Positions 45,270 through 45,456 of a DNA stretch of 45,456 nucleotides are shown piece by piece (within the stretch, counting starts at the first letter, position 1; every line of letters begins with the position of its first letter). The position numbers and the translations under genes were made by a program. Source of the stretch: Immundisolibacter sp. (GTDB lineage Bacteria > Pseudomonadota > Gammaproteobacteria > Immundisolibacterales > Immundisolibacteraceae). The stretch is from the NCBI RefSeq assembly GCF_014359565.1, contig NZ_JACIZD010000019.1, forward strand, positions 1-45,456, read 5' to 3'. The notes beneath the pieces are model-generated. The model was not told the DNA's origin. It searched no databases and saw nothing but the letters and a program-made list of their open reading frames with translations.

Positions 45270-45456
45270 AGGGAATCGCTGATCAATCCACCGAAACCGG
45301 CGCCGTGGACATGACGGCGCCAACGCGTGACCGAGCTGGGGGAAAAACGGCCCGTTTTCGGATGTGGATTGGGTAAATGTACGCGTTTCAGCCGGGTATT
45401 TCGGGTTTTGGGCTCCCTCAGGACGCACTGAGGCTGTGCCGCGCCCGCAAACGCCA
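45270..45456. repeat. Right copy of 187-bp terminal inverted repeat (probable IS end)
   Basis: Exact reverse complement of 1-187. Reading rightward it begins AGGGAATCGCTGATCAATCC and runs to the window end without completing a transposase gene. The base before it (45269) differs from the equivalent left-hand flank, so identity ends exactly at the element border. No target duplication can be checked because only one border of each copy is visible. Confidence 0.8.

Noticed and set aside
45117-45314. Small plus-strand frame at the right end
   Set aside because: It overlaps the attC-like palindrome and enters the terminal repeat, has no ribosome binding site, and the peptide shows no known pattern.

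Overview
The window is about 45 kb of GC-rich bacterial DNA from a proteobacterium, most likely a gammaproteobacterium. The order gltB-gltD-hemE followed by priA is a gammaproteobacterial type of arrangement, and the codon usage is strongly GC-biased. The mix of amidohydrolases, SDRs and a GST suggests an environmental organism that degrades organic compounds. I cannot name the species from sequence alone.

Layout. Positions 1-187 and 45270-45456 are perfect inverted copies of one 187-bp sequence, probably one end of a multi-copy insertion element. The left copy cuts cas7 of a type I-C CRISPR-Cas operon (cas3-cas5-cas8c-cas7', minus strand, 0.2-5.2 kb). From 5.8 to 11.0 kb lies a catabolic-looking block: SDR, UspA-like protein, GST, a second SDR and an amidohydrolase on the plus strand, with a second amidohydrolase facing them. 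dsbB and sodB follow on the minus strand. Then come gltB-gltD-hemE-priA (12.6-21.8 kb).

From 21.8 to 35.9 kb is a complete nitrate assimilation locus. It holds nasT (ANTAR antiterminator) and nasS (nitrate sensor), an unusually long NirB fused to an extra FAD/NAD(P) reductase module, nirD, nasA, an outer-membrane porin, a remnant of a protein kinase gene, and the nrtABD nitrate ABC transporter. The transcription units nasTS, nirB-nirD-nasA, porin and nrtABD each begin with a sequence matching a sigma-54 (-24/-12) promoter with exact GG-N10-GC spacing. A fifth such match lies upstream of gltB. The leaders of nirB, the porin and nrtA contain tandem hexaloop hairpins of the ANTAR-target type. 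In the porin and nrtA leaders these are followed by strong intrinsic terminators. The picture is two-tier control: nitrogen limitation through sigma-54 starts transcription, and nitrate through NasS/NasT releases leader termination.

From 35.9 to 39.3 kb a minus-strand operon encodes E1-alpha, E1-beta and E2 of a branched-chain 2-oxoacid dehydrogenase-type complex. A divergent aldehyde dehydrogenase gene follows. From 40.9 kb to the end the base composition drops and the genes become accessory: a membrane-anchored coiled-coil protein, a PD-(D/E)XK nuclease-like protein with an unknown partner, REP hairpins of two families with a broken REP-associated transposase, and a lone unknown gene in a setting that resembles an integron gene cassette.

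All functional calls rest on reading motifs and context; no database search was run.
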